Shown here piece by piece: positions 51,120 through 59,981 of a stretch of 64,000 bases of DNA. The position numbers and the translations under genes are program-made. The notes under the pieces are model-generated. The model made no database searches. It had not been told where the DNA came from and saw nothing but the letters and a program-made list of their open reading frames with translations. Numbering within the stretch: position 1 is the first letter of the stretch; each line of letters starts with the position of its first letter. Source of the stretch: Dehalococcoidia bacterium (lineage in GTDB: Bacteria > Chloroflexota > Dehalococcoidia > Lucifugimonadales > HRBIN23); NCBI GenBank assembly GCA_025060295.1, contig JANXCH010000002.1:1-64000 (forward strand), given 5' to 3'.

Positions 51120-51148
51120 AGTATAGCGCCCCCGGGGACGGGTGTCAA
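51120..51148 (-). promoter_or_regulatory. Promoter of the SufR-like regulator gene
   Basis: Minus strand TTGACA, 17-nt spacer, TATACT; close to consensus. The spacer contains the palindrome CCCCGGGG. Confidence 0.65.
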
Positions 51149-51193
51149 TAAGAGGGGCTAACAAGGGTTTTTATGAAAAAAGCGTGAAAATGC

Positions 51194-51222
51194 TTGACAA
51201 ACTTCTCTCCCCGTGCTAATGT
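51194..51222 (+). promoter_or_regulatory. Promoter of the 82-residue zinc-ribbon gene
   Basis: TTGACA, 17-nt spacer, TAATGT, 48 nt before the ATG and followed by an ideal AAAGGAGGTGA ribosome site. Confidence 0.7.
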
Positions 51223-51270
51223 AGGGTGGCTACACACCAAGGGTGGAGGCACCAGGAAAGGAGGTGAAGC

Positions 51271-51519
51271 ATGCGCCCGATGCGGAAGGCAGCTCCTGAA
51301 CCGGCCCCCGTGGCTGTGGCCGAAGGGGGGTGCAGGCATAAGTGGGTTTTGGAAATTCCCAACGGCCCCACATCTCGCGGCACCTGCCGGCTGTGCGGGG
51401 AGGTCCGGGAGTTCCGCAACTACCTCACGTCCTCCTACTGGGAGGACATGACAGTGGCCGAGGAGCGCCCCATCGGGGGGCATCTGCCCATTGAGGTGGA
51501 CCCCTCCGAGACCGAATAA
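51271..51519 (+). CDS. Small zinc-ribbon-like protein (82 aa)
   Basis: A central motif CRHKWVLEIPNGPTSRGTC-RLCG gives C-x-H and C-x2-C ligands at about residues 21-23 and 39-42, flanked by flexible acidic ends. I recall similar GPTSRGxCxxCGxxREFxN small proteins in Chloroflexota genomes; no function is known to me. The strong promoter, ideal ribosome site and clean terminator suggest high expression. It is a single-gene unit divergent from the SufR-like regulator. Confidence 0.75.
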   Translation: MRPMRKAAPEPAPVAVAEGGCRHKWVLEIPNGPTSRGTCRLCGEVREFRNYLTSSYWEDMTVAEERPIGGHLPIEVDPSETE

Positions 51520-51524
51520 GGGAG

Positions 51525-51548
51525 AGGCCTGGCACATCTGCCAGGCCT
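51525..51548. terminator. Bidirectional terminator between the zinc-ribbon gene and glpK
   Basis: A 10-bp perfect stem AGGCCTGGCA/TGCCAGGCCT with a CATC loop, 6 nt after the stop codon and extended by outer GGGA/TCCC pairing. The T-run is short, so strength is uncertain. Confidence 0.65.
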
Positions 51549-51568
51549 TTCCCGTTGAAGGCGTCTGT

Positions 51569-53089
51569 TTATCCCCCGCTTGTCGCCTCTGCCCACCCCC
51601 GAGCCCGCTCCACCGCCCGCAACCACCCCCTGTACCACCTCTGGCGCTCCTCACCCGATGCCGAGGGCACATAGCGCCGGGCACACACCCACCGCCGCTC
51701 CACCTCCGCAGGCCCCGCCCAGACCCCTACCGCTATCCCTGCTAAGTACGCCGCCCCCAAAGCGGTCGTCTCCTGGACAAGGGGCACCTCCAACGGCACC
51801 CCCAAAAGGTCTGCCTGGAACTGCATGAGGAAGGGGTTGCGGCTCCCGCCCCCGTCGGCGCGCAGAAGGCGCACCCCGCGCCCCGTATCGCCCTGCACCG
51901 CCTCCATCACATCCCGCACCTGATAGGCGATGGCTTCCACAACGGCCCGCACCAGGTGGGCCTTGCTGGTGCCCTGGGTCAAGCCCACAATCGTGCCCCG
52001 CGCATACATGTCCCAATGGGGTGCACCCAGCCCCACAAAGGCGGGCACCACATACACGCCCCCCGTGTCGGCGACGCTCTGGGCTAAAGAGACCGTCTCC
52101 TCCGGCCCGCCGATAAGCCCCAGTCCATCGCGGAGCCACTGAATAGCCGCCCCCGCCGTGAACACGCTCCCTTCCAGGGCATAGGCAGGCTTATCCCCCA
52201 GGAGCCACGCCACCGTGGTCAGAAGACCGTGTCGAGAGGGGGTGGGTGTCTCCCCCGTGTGGACCAGCACAAAGGCCCCCGTGCCATAGGTTACCTTTGC
52301 CATCCCCGGGTGGAGGCACGCCTGGCCAAATAAAGCCGCCTGCTGGTCGCCAATGGCGCTGGCCAGAGGGATGCGCACACCCCCGAACACAGCGGGGTCG
52401 GTATACCCGTAAATGACGCTGGAGGGGAGCACCTGGGGCAGAAGGCTGGCAGGAATGGCAAAGGCGTGCAGGAGGTCCTCATCCCAGCGGAGGGTGCGCA
52501 GGTTCAGAAGGAGGGTGCGGCTGGCGTTGGAGGCGTCGGTGGCGTGGACGCTGCCCCCGCTTAGGCGAAAAAGGAGCCAGGAGTCCACCGTGCCGAAGCA
52601 GAGATCGCCCCGCTCGGCACGGGGGCGCAAGCCGGGCACCGTGTCCAGGAGCCAGCGGATTTTGCTGGCCGAAAAGTAGGCGTCGAGCACCAGGCCGGTG
52701 CGCTCCCGTATGAGGGGCTCCAGCCCCTGCTGACGCAGGCTCTCGCAGAGGGGAGCGGTGCGCCGACACTGCCACACGATGGCAGGGGCGACGGGACGCC
52801 CCGTCCCCCGCTCCCATAGGATGGTGGTCTCCCGCTGGTTGGTGATGCCGATGGCCGCCACCTGGTGCCAAGTGATGCCCGCTTGGGCAACGGCGGAACG
52901 GGCGGCCTGTAGGGTAGCCGTGTAGATGTCGTCGGCATCTTGCTCCACCCAGCCGGGCTGGGGGTAGGTGCACCGCAGGGGGATGTCGGCGGTGGCAACC
53001 ACCTGTCCTGTCTCGTCCAGGAGGAGGGCGAAGGTACCCCCCGTGCCCTGATCCAGGCCCAAAATGTAGCCCGTGCGGGATGGGGCCAC
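51569..53089 (-). CDS. glpK: Glycerol kinase
   Basis: 506 residues, full length. It phosphorylates glycerol to glycerol 3-phosphate. FGGY-family signatures: YILGLDQGTGGTFALLLDETG, AIGITNQRETTILWERGTGRPVAPAIVWQCRRT, GTVDSWLLFRLSGG and the C-terminal LRADGGGSRNPFLMQFQADLLGVPLEVP. GTG start with AAAGGACACAGC upstream, 12 nt after the D-aminoacylase gene. No glpD or glpF neighbour. Confidence 0.95.
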   Translation of the reverse strand: MAPSRTGYILGLDQGTGGTFALLLDETGQVVATADIPLRCTYPQPGWVEQDADDIYTATLQAARSAVAQAGITWHQVAAIGITNQRETTILWERGTGRPVAPAIVWQCRRTAPLCESLRQQGLEPLIRERTGLVLDAYFSASKIRWLLDTVPGLRPRAERGDLCFGTVDSWLLFRLSGGSVHATDASNASRTLLLNLRTLRWDEDLLHAFAIPASLLPQVLPSSVIYGYTDPAVFGGVRIPLASAIGDQQAALFGQACLHPGMAKVTYGTGAFVLVHTGETPTPSRHGLLTTVAWLLGDKPAYALEGSVFTAGAAIQWLRDGLGLIGGPEETVSLAQSVADTGGVYVVPAFVGLGAPHWDMYARGTIVGLTQGTSKAHLVRAVVEAIAYQVRDVMEAVQGDTGRGVRLLRADGGGSRNPFLMQFQADLLGVPLEVPLVQETTALGAAYLAGIAVGVWAGPAEVERRWVCARRYVPSASGEERQRWYRGWLRAVERARGWAEATSGG

Positions 53090-53101
53090 GCTGTGTCCTT
53101 T

Positions 53102-54697
53102 CTAGTCGTCAAAACGGCGAATCACCCTGCCGGGCCTGCGGCCAGTGTATTCGCCGTTGCGCACCACGGGGATACCGTTCACCACCACGTGGGGGATGCC
53201 CTGGGGATAGCGATGGGGGTCCTGGAAGGTGGCGGTGTCGGCGACGGTGCGGGGGTCAAAACAGACAATATCCGCCCAGTAGCCGGGGGCGATGCGTCCC
53301 CTGTGGGTCAGGCCTAGGCGGGTGGCAGGGAGGGAGGTCATCTTGCGCACCGCCTCCTCCAGGCTGACGCAGCGCCGCTCGCGCCAATAGCGGGCCAGGA
53401 AGCGGGGGAAGCACCCATAACTGCGGGGGTGGGGTTTGCCCGCCGAAAGGGGCCCCTCCGCCCGTAGGGAAGAGCCGTCGCTGGCCACCGCCGACCAGGG
53501 ATAGGCAGCGATGCGCTCCACATCCCGCTCCTCCATCTGGTGGATAATCACAAAGGCTTCCCCCTCTTGGTAGATGCGTAGGGTGGCTTCCACTGGATCG
53601 ACGCCCCATCTCTCGGCGATCTGGGCGATGCTGAAGCCCTCCAGGTCGCGCCGAGACGGCAGGTAGGCGATGACCACCCGCTCTGCACCCCCGCGACGGG
53701 TGTAGTTTTCGGCAGTGGCGGCGCGCAGGCGGGCCTGGAAGGCAGCGTCCTGAAGGTTGTGCAGGAGCGTCTCCCGTCCGCCCACCTGGGCCCAGCGGGG
53801 GAAGGCGATGGCGGCCAGATAGGTGCTCCCCGCTGTGTAGGGGTATTGGTCGCCGGCTACATCCACCCCTTCGGCACGCCCCTTCTCCAGGCGTTCCAGA
53901 AGCATATCGGCCTTGCCCCAGGCGAAAGGCCCCATGCACTTCAGGTGCGACACCTGCACCCGCACGCCCGCCATACGCCCAATTTCAATGGCCTCCTGCA
54001 CGGCGCTGAACAGGCCCACGCTCACATCCCCCTCGTCGCGGATGTGGGTGGAGTAGATCTTGCCCCGTTTCCCGGCCTCTTTGGCCAGTTCTATGACCTC
54101 CTCCGTGCGGGCATAACTGCCGGGGGCGTAGAACAGGCCCGTGGAGAACCCCAAAGCGCCGGCCTCTAAGCTGTCGGCCACCAGGGAGCGCATGGTATCC
54201 AGTTCCTGGGGGGTCGGAGCCCGGTCGGCCCAGCCCAGCACCGCCATGCGCACCGAGCCGTGCCCCACCTGGCATGCCACGTTGAGGGGTGGGCGCGCTT
54301 TTTCCACCCGCTCCAGATATTCCCCGAAGGTGGTCCAGTCCGGGGTGAAGGGCACGCCGTAGGCGTTGACCCTGTCCTGCAGGGAACGGCGGGCCTCCCC
54401 GATAAGGGGGGCGCCCATGCTCATCCCGCAGTTGCCGGCCAGTTCCAGAGTCACCCCCTGGCGCACCTTGCTCTGGGCGTCGGCGTCCACCAAAAAGGAG
54501 ATGTCGCTGTGGGTGTGCACATCAATGAAGCCCGGGGCTACCGCCAAGCCGGTGGCGTCTAGGGTGTCGTGGCTGGGGGACTCCAGCAGGCCAATGGCGA
54601 CGATGCGCCCCCCCACGATGCCAATGTCGGCGCGGAAGGGGGGAGCACCGGTGCCATCGTAGATATCGCCGTTGCGGATGAGCAAGTCGTACGGCAT
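53102..54697 (-). CDS. N-acyl-D-amino-acid deacylase (D-aminoacylase family)
   Basis: 531 residues. Amidohydrolase barrel that removes acyl groups from N-acyl-D-amino acids. Metal ligands HTH at 61-63, Cys90 in AGNCGM, later histidines in STHIRDEGD and VSHLKCMG, and Asp in AVASDGSS. A C-terminal IAPGYWADIVCFDPRTV strand pair closes the barrel's beta domain. First gene of a two-gene unit with glpK. It may serve in use of D-amino acid-containing or cell-wall-derived compounds (inference). Confidence 0.9.
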   Translation of the reverse strand: MPYDLLIRNGDIYDGTGAPPFRADIGIVGGRIVAIGLLESPSHDTLDATGLAVAPGFIDVHTHSDISFLVDADAQSKVRQGVTLELAGNCGMSMGAPLIGEARRSLQDRVNAYGVPFTPDWTTFGEYLERVEKARPPLNVACQVGHGSVRMAVLGWADRAPTPQELDTMRSLVADSLEAGALGFSTGLFYAPGSYARTEEVIELAKEAGKRGKIYSTHIRDEGDVSVGLFSAVQEAIEIGRMAGVRVQVSHLKCMGPFAWGKADMLLERLEKGRAEGVDVAGDQYPYTAGSTYLAAIAFPRWAQVGGRETLLHNLQDAAFQARLRAATAENYTRRGGAERVVIAYLPSRRDLEGFSIAQIAERWGVDPVEATLRIYQEGEAFVIIHQMEERDVERIAAYPWSAVASDGSSLRAEGPLSAGKPHPRSYGCFPRFLARYWRERRCVSLEEAVRKMTSLPATRLGLTHRGRIAPGYWADIVCFDPRTVADTATFQDPHRYPQGIPHVVVNGIPVVRNGEYTGRRPGRVIRRFDD

Positions 54698-54745
54698 ACC
54701 CTCCTCCTCAACCTTCCCTCCTCTCTACGGGCTAGACAGACCCAT

Positions 54746-54837
54746 GGGAAGGCCCACACCGTGTTGGCGGGCCTTCCCCCCGAGGGGGATACCTCGTCTT
54801 CTCACAGAGAAGGAGGGTCGCCTTACGACAACCCTCC
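54746..54837. other. Two stable hairpins between the zinc-ribbon gene and the D-aminoacylase gene
   Basis: A 10-bp stem GGGAAGGCCC/GGGCCTTCCC (54746-54755 with 54769-54778) and a 7-bp stem GGAGGGT/ACCCTCC (54812-54818 with 54831-54837). Neither has a T-run. They could end the minus-strand gene at 54866 or sit in the D-aminoacylase leader. Confidence 0.45.
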
Positions 54838-54865
54838 CGAGATGCACCGGAGTGCGCCGATGGTG

Positions 54866-55075
54866 CTAGCGCACCCGCGCCGTGTTCATGCTCCCGTCGT
54901 TGATAGGCTCGTTGATATAGACGTCCCCGTTGCGGATCTTGAGGTTGAAACCGCAGCCGGGGTTGGTGCACACCCACGCCTTGAAGTGAATAGGAGCCCC
55001 TTGGCTCCCGAAGTCGGAGAGAGGAACCAGATCACCCACCTCGCACTTGAGACACTTGGGAAAGGTCATATCCAC
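54866..55075 (-). CDS. Small zinc-ribbon protein
   Basis: 69 residues from the GTG at 55075, which has AGGAGG 5 nt upstream; longer in-frame starts at 55105 and 55147 have no such site. Two pairs of cysteines, CLKC and CTNPGC, about 30 residues apart, make a zinc ribbon. The rest is beta-rich (IHFKAWVCTNPGCGFNLKIRNGDVYINEPI). No family recognised. It sits between two unrelated operons and may be an independent gene. Confidence 0.65.
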   Translation of the reverse strand: MDMTFPKCLKCEVGDLVPLSDFGSQGAPIHFKAWVCTNPGCGFNLKIRNGDVYINEPINDGSMNTARVR

Positions 55076-55169
55076 TGATGCCTCCTCCACCTCTGCGGTT
55101 GTCATGAGGGTCGTGGATACTATAGCATAGTCCCTTGCCTCTGACAAGGGGCTTTGCTAGGCTGCATGT

Positions 55170-56177
55170 GTGGCAGTGCCTTCGGTGATGTCCCTGGTGG
55201 AGCGCATGCGCAAGGGCGACCACCGCGCCCTGGCACGGCTCCTCTCTCTGGCGGAGCAGGGGGGGGCGGCCACGGCGGAGGTGCTCCAGGCGGTGCACCC
55301 GTATACCGGCCGGGCGTATGTGGTGGGTGTTACAGGACCGCCCGGAGCGGGCAAATCCAGCTTGGTAGACCGTTTGATAGCCCTTTACCGCGCCCAGGGT
55401 TTGCAGGTGGGGGTGCTGGCGGTGGACCCCACCAGCCCTTTCACGGGGGGGGCGGTGTTGGGCGACCGCATCCGCATGCAGGCGCACACTGGGGATCCGG
55501 GAGTGTTCATCCGCAGTATGGCGACGCGCGGCGGAGTGGGGGGGCTGTCGCCCATGGCCCGGGCTGCGGTCAAGGTGCTGGACGCCTCAGGCAAGGACAT
55601 CGTGTTGGTAGAGACGGTGGGGGTGGGCCAATCGGAGGTGGAGGTGCTGGGGCTGGCCGATACGGTGGTGGTGGTGCTTACCCCCGAATCGGGGGACGCC
55701 ATTCAGACCCTCAAGGCCGGCCTGCTGGAGACGGCGGATATCTTTGTGGTGAATAAGGCGGATCGGGAGGGGGCGCCCCGCTTGGCCGCCGATCTCAAGG
55801 CCATGCTCACCCTGGGGGGGCGTGCAGCGGGGTGGATGCCCCCCATCGTCCTCACCCAGGCTCAGACTGGGGAGGGGGTGCCCCGCCTGGTGGAGGCCAT
55901 CGCCCAGCATCGCCAGTTCCAGGGGCAGGCAAGCCATCTCCAGGAGCGTCGCCGCCAGCGGGAGGCCCGCGCGTTCCGCAAGGCCCTGGAGACGGGTTTG
56001 GCCCAGGTGGTGCAGCACCTCCTCCACCGCAACGGTGCCGTGGCCCAGGCGCTGATGGGGGTGGAGAAGGGGGAGGTGGATGCCTATGCGGCGGCCTATA
56101 CCCTCCTGGAACGGGGGGGCATCCTGGGGGAATGGTCTGCCCTCCTTCAGGAGCGCAACGCCAAGCCTCCACCCTAA
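55170..56177 (+). CDS. meaB: Methylmalonyl-CoA mutase-associated GTPase MeaB
   Basis: 335 residues. MeaB (ArgK) is a G3E GTPase that protects and reloads B12-dependent mutases. Walker A GPPGAGKSS at 56-64, VDPTSPFTGGAVLGDRIRM, ETVGVGQSEVEV and NKAD are present. GTG start; an in-frame ATG six codons later is possible. The mutase itself is not in the window; the B12-binding-type protein at 11771 is the only other B12 link. Followed after 7 nt by the DUF429 gene. Confidence 0.93.
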   Translation: MAVPSVMSLVERMRKGDHRALARLLSLAEQGGAATAEVLQAVHPYTGRAYVVGVTGPPGAGKSSLVDRLIALYRAQGLQVGVLAVDPTSPFTGGAVLGDRIRMQAHTGDPGVFIRSMATRGGVGGLSPMARAAVKVLDASGKDIVLVETVGVGQSEVEVLGLADTVVVVLTPESGDAIQTLKAGLLETADIFVVNKADREGAPRLAADLKAMLTLGGRAAGWMPPIVLTQAQTGEGVPRLVEAIAQHRQFQGQASHLQERRRQREARAFRKALETGLAQVVQHLLHRNGAVAQALMGVEKGEVDAYAAAYTLLERGGILGEWSALLQERNAKPPP

Positions 56178-56184
56178 CACCCCT

Positions 56185-56838
56185 GTGTCCGTGTTCTTAG
56201 GGATTGACCCCTCCAATGGCTCTGTGCGCCCCTGGGCGTGGGCTGTACTGGATGCCCATCGCACCCTGGTGGACGCCGGATGCACCGCAGGACGCGCCGG
56301 CGCCTGGGCGCTGGCTGTGCGCCTGCGCCCGGCGGTGGTGGCGGTGGATGCCCCCCTGGGCCTCCCCCGGGGGATGGACTGCTTAGAAGCCCCGTGCCCG
56401 TGTCGGCCGGTGGCACCTCTGGCGGGGCGAGCGTGCGAGCGGGAACTGGCGCGGCGGGGGATGGGCCTGTTTTTTACCACCAAGCGTTCCCTCATCAAGC
56501 GCATGGTGTACGAGGCGATAGCCCTGAGCCGTGCCCTGAAGGAGCAGGGCATTCCCGTCATAGAGGTCTATCCCTCTAGCCTGCGCCGGCTCCTGCTGGG
56601 ACGCCACGCCGTCAAGAAGCAGAGCGTCCAGGGGCAACGCCTCCTGCGGGAAGCCCTGACGCCCTTGGTCGCGGGTCTGGAGCGTCTGCCCCTTTCTTTG
56701 GGGCACGATGGGTTGGATGCGGTCGTATCGGCGCTGGTGGGGTGGTTGTGGGCGCGGGGTCTCACTGAGGCTCTGGGAGAGCCCGAGGAGGGGGTTCTCC
56801 ACATTCCTGTGGATGGTTGGCTGCGCCTATTGGGGTAG
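56185..56838 (+). CDS. DUF429 family protein (predicted RNase H-like nuclease)
   Basis: 217 residues. VFLGIDPSNGSVRPWAWAVLD and VVAVDAPLGLPRG give the two acidic strand ends of an RNase H-like fold; a cysteine patch CLEAPCPCRP and then GLFFTTKRSLIKRMVYEAI and GHDGLDAVVSALVGWLWA follow. The nuclease role is a prediction for this family. GTG start; a second GTG is 6 nt later. Probably co-transcribed with meaB. Confidence 0.72.
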   Translation: MSVFLGIDPSNGSVRPWAWAVLDAHRTLVDAGCTAGRAGAWALAVRLRPAVVAVDAPLGLPRGMDCLEAPCPCRPVAPLAGRACERELARRGMGLFFTTKRSLIKRMVYEAIALSRALKEQGIPVIEVYPSSLRRLLLGRHAVKKQSVQGQRLLREALTPLVAGLERLPLSLGHDGLDAVVSALVGWLWARGLTEALGEPEEGVLHIPVDGWLRLLG

Positions 56839-56898
56839 TTTTGTACGGGTGAGGGGTTGTCCCCAGGGCGTGGTCCCCGTGGCGTCGGTGGAGCGTGC

Positions 56899-56927
56899 TT
56901 GACACCCTTGCGCACGCATGATAGTTT
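56899..56927 (+). promoter_or_regulatory. Promoter of the GT20 synthase gene
   Basis: TTGACA, 17-nt spacer, TAGTTT, 88 nt before the ATG. Confidence 0.55.
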
Positions 56928-57015
56928 TGCGGTAGCGTGTGGTGGTAGCCCCTCGCTGTGGTGCACAGAGAGAGAGGAAAACACCGGGGCACGGCCCCGT
57001 CGTGGATGAAAGGCG

Positions 57016-58533
57016 ATGACGACGGTCTCCCCTCCTGCCAGTAGCGACCCCCTCTTCAACCTGTGCCAAGAGGTTTTGTCCAAGCGACGCCTCCTGGTGG
57101 TGAGTAACCGTGGCCCCCTGGAGTATGTGCTCGGGCCTGACGGGCAACCCCAGCCTCGACGGGGTGGGGGAACCGTGGTAACGGCTCTCTCCTACTTGCT
57201 GCAACGCTTCCCCTTTACTTGGATAGCCGGCGCTATGGGCGAAGGCGACCGGAAAATGTTGGAGCAGAACCCAGAGGGGCGGGTGCGTTCACCTCTGCCG
57301 GGGCAGAAGGTTACGGTGCGCTTCGTGGCCACCCACCGGCGGGTCTACCACAAGTTCTACAACATCTTTTGTAATCCTCTTTTATGGTTTCTGCACCACT
57401 ACATGTGGAATGCCCCCCATACGCCCAGTGTGGACGCCGTTGTGCGGGATGCGTGGGAGACGGGGTATGTCCTGGTCAACCGCGCCTTCGCCGAGGCGGT
57501 GATCACCGAGGCGGGCCTGGAGGAGCGTCCGTGTCTGGTGATGCTCCACGATTACCATTTGTATTTGGTCCCCCCCCAGGTGCGCCAGGCGGTGCCGTCG
57601 GCGGTGGTGCATTACCTGGTGCATTTGCCCTGGCCCGAGCCCCGCATGTGGCAGTTGCTGCCGCGGGATATGCGGGAGGCTATCTTCCAAGGGCTGGTGG
57701 CGTCCCACATCGTGGGCTTTCAGACGCGCACGGATATGCTGAACTTCTTGCAGGGGTGTGCGCTGTTTCTGCCCGAAGCGCAGGTGGACTTTGCGGGGCA
57801 GACGGTAACCTATCGGGGGCATAGGGTGGTGGTGCGGTGTTACCCGTTGTCCATTGATGTGGAGGAGGTGCGGCGCATTGCCGCCTCGTCCCGCGCCCAG
57901 GAGTATTACCAGCGCCTATTGCCCTTGTGTCTCCAGCACACCATTGTCCGTGTGGACCGGGCGGAGCCGTCCAAGAACATTGTGCGGGGCTTCCGTTCCT
58001 ACGCCCTGCTGTTGGAGAAGCACCCCGAACTGCGGGGGAAGGTGGTGTTTCTGGCTTTTTTGGTGTCGTCGCGCACCCATATTCGCCAGTACGAGCGGTA
58101 TATGGAGGAGGTGCGTCAGACCATAGACCAGATCAACGCCACCTACGGGGCCGAGGGGTGGAAACCTATCGTGCTGTTTGAGGAGAACAACTATACCCAG
58201 GCGGTCGCGGGCCTGCGCCTGTATGATGCCCTGTTGGTGAACCCGGTCAGCGACGGGATGAGCCTGGTGGCGAAGGAGGGGCCGGTGGTCAACGGTAAAG
58301 CGGGCGTGCTGGTGCTCTCTGAAACTGCGGGCGCCTATGAGCAGTTGCACGAGGGGGCGGTGGGGGTAGCTCCCGCCGACCTGGAGGGCACTGCCGAGGC
58401 CCTATACACGGTGTTGACCATGTCCTCCGAGGAGCGCCAACGCCGCGCCGCTCTGCTCCGCCAGGCGGTGGAGGGGTATGATCAACACCGCTGGTTGCAG
58501 GAGCAGTTCACCGACCTTCTCCCGTTGCTGTAG
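57016..58533 (+). CDS. otsA: Trehalose-6-phosphate synthase-type glycosyltransferase (GT20)
   Basis: 505 residues. It transfers glucose from a nucleotide sugar to a phosphorylated acceptor, usually glucose 6-phosphate. VVSNRGPLEY at 29-38, HDYHLYLVPP at 178-187, VDRAEPSKNIVRGF and the nucleotide-binding NPVSDGMSLVAKEGPVVNG are seen. The canonical ERLDYSKG is altered to RVDRAEPSKN, so a different acceptor is possible. No phosphatase gene (otsB) follows; the next gene is an exporter 2 nt later. Osmotic or heat protection is inferred. Confidence 0.82.
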   Translation: MTTVSPPASSDPLFNLCQEVLSKRRLLVVSNRGPLEYVLGPDGQPQPRRGGGTVVTALSYLLQRFPFTWIAGAMGEGDRKMLEQNPEGRVRSPLPGQKVTVRFVATHRRVYHKFYNIFCNPLLWFLHHYMWNAPHTPSVDAVVRDAWETGYVLVNRAFAEAVITEAGLEERPCLVMLHDYHLYLVPPQVRQAVPSAVVHYLVHLPWPEPRMWQLLPRDMREAIFQGLVASHIVGFQTRTDMLNFLQGCALFLPEAQVDFAGQTVTYRGHRVVVRCYPLSIDVEEVRRIAASSRAQEYYQRLLPLCLQHTIVRVDRAEPSKNIVRGFRSYALLLEKHPELRGKVVFLAFLVSSRTHIRQYERYMEEVRQTIDQINATYGAEGWKPIVLFEENNYTQAVAGLRLYDALLVNPVSDGMSLVAKEGPVVNGKAGVLVLSETAGAYEQLHEGAVGVAPADLEGTAEALYTVLTMSSEERQRRAALLRQAVEGYDQHRWLQEQFTDLLPLL

Positions 58534-58535
58534 CC

Positions 58536-59981
58536 GTGTCCCGCGATCCGGGGGAGGCCCGCTTCCTGCCCGTGCGCGTGTCGTATAAGTGGCTCGTCCA
58601 AGTGGTGGTGGCGTTGGCCACCTTGACCACCACCCTGGATGGGGGCGTGATGGCCATCGCTTTCCCCGCCCTGGCCCGTGCCTTCCAGACCGATGTCTCG
58701 GCCGTCATTTGGGTCAGCATTCTGTACTGGTTGGTGAGCACGGGTCTGGCCTTTACATTGGGATGGATGGGGGATGTGTGGGGGCGCAAGACCGTGTACT
58801 TGATGGGGTTTTGGACTTTTACCCTGGCCCTGGGCTTGGCGGCGTCGGCCCAGAACCTCCCGTGGCTATTAGGTGCGCGGGTGCTGCAGGGAGTTGGGGC
58901 GTCGGTGCTGGTAGCCAACGGCCAAGCGTTGTTGACGGCTGCTGTCCCCCCTCGCGAGCGGGGGCGGGCGTTGGGCATCAATAGCGGTGTGGTGGGGTTG
59001 GGGTTGGGGTTCGGCCCCATTCTGGGGGGTTTTCTGCTGACGGTGGGGGACTGGCGGGCGCTGTTTTGGGCGCGTCTGCCTTTGGCGATGGCCAGTGCCC
59101 TCCTGGCAGGTGCGGTGTTGCGGCGGGAGCCTCCTCTGGAAAAGCGGGTGCCTGTGGATTGGTGGGGAGCTGGGCTTCTCTTTGCGGTGTTGGGGGCGTT
59201 CCTGTTGGCGGTCAACCGCGCCGGGGCGTGGGGCATTGGTCACCCCCTGGTGTGGGGTTTGGCGGGGGCCACGCTGGCGCTGGTACCGATGCTGGTGTGG
59301 GTGGAGCGCAGGGCTGTGCGCCCCGTGGTCGACCTGGCCATGCTGGGCGACCCCGCCTTCGGGTGGGCGATGTTGGCGCTGGTTCTGCACTATTTGGCGT
59401 GGGGGGCGTACAACGCGGTGGGGGCGTTTTATTTGCTCGAGGGGCGGGGCTTGTCCCAGGAGGCGGCGGGGGCGGTGCTGGCGGCTCTGCCGTTAGTGCG
59501 GGTGGTGGTGGCTCCTTTGGCGGGGATGCTCTGTGAACGCGTTCCTCCGCACTATGTGATGGGTGTAGGCAACCTGTGGATGCTGGCGGGGTTGGCGGTG
59601 GTGGGTGGATTGGGGGTGGGGGGTGGGCTGGGATGGGTGGTGTTGGGGTTCGCGATGATGGGGCTGGGGTCGGCCTTCTACGAGCCGTCCTACAGCACAC
59701 ACATTATGAGCGCCGCCCGCCGCGACCGTTTGGGCACGGCCAACGCCTCCATCAGCACCGGGAGGCAGATCGGCTTGTCCGGGGGACTGGCCTTGGCGGG
59801 GGCGGTGTATGCGACCCGCTTGGGGGCCTATGTGGACTCTGCTGCCACCGATGCGCGCGCCATCGCCTGGGCGTTTCGGGATGCGTCGTGGGCGTGTGCG
59901 GTAACGGCGGTGGGGTCGGTGCTGGCGGTGGGGGCTTTGGTGCGCGCCGTGGCTAGCCCTTCTCCCCGTTCCTCGAGGTGA
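58536..59981 (+). CDS. MFS transporter (EmrB/QacA, 14-helix type)
   Basis: 481 residues with about fourteen predicted helices. VALATLTTTLDGGVMAIAFPALARAFQTDVSAVIWV and the loop GWMGDVWGRKTVYLMGF are typical of DHA2 exporters, as are RVLQGVGASVLVANGQALLTAAVPPRERGRALG and ISTGRQIGLSGGLALAGAVYA. Proton-driven drug or solute export is expected. GTG start 2 nt after the GT20 gene, so possibly in the same unit. Overlaps the convergent aquaporin gene by 29 bp. Confidence 0.9.
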   Translation: MSRDPGEARFLPVRVSYKWLVQVVVALATLTTTLDGGVMAIAFPALARAFQTDVSAVIWVSILYWLVSTGLAFTLGWMGDVWGRKTVYLMGFWTFTLALGLAASAQNLPWLLGARVLQGVGASVLVANGQALLTAAVPPRERGRALGINSGVVGLGLGFGPILGGFLLTVGDWRALFWARLPLAMASALLAGAVLRREPPLEKRVPVDWWGAGLLFAVLGAFLLAVNRAGAWGIGHPLVWGLAGATLALVPMLVWVERRAVRPVVDLAMLGDPAFGWAMLALVLHYLAWGAYNAVGAFYLLEGRGLSQEAAGAVLAALPLVRVVVAPLAGMLCERVPPHYVMGVGNLWMLAGLAVVGGLGVGGGLGWVVLGFAMMGLGSAFYEPSYSTHIMSAARRDRLGTANASISTGRQIGLSGGLALAGAVYATRLGAYVDSAATDARAIAWAFRDASWACAVTAVGSVLAVGALVRAVASPSPRSSR

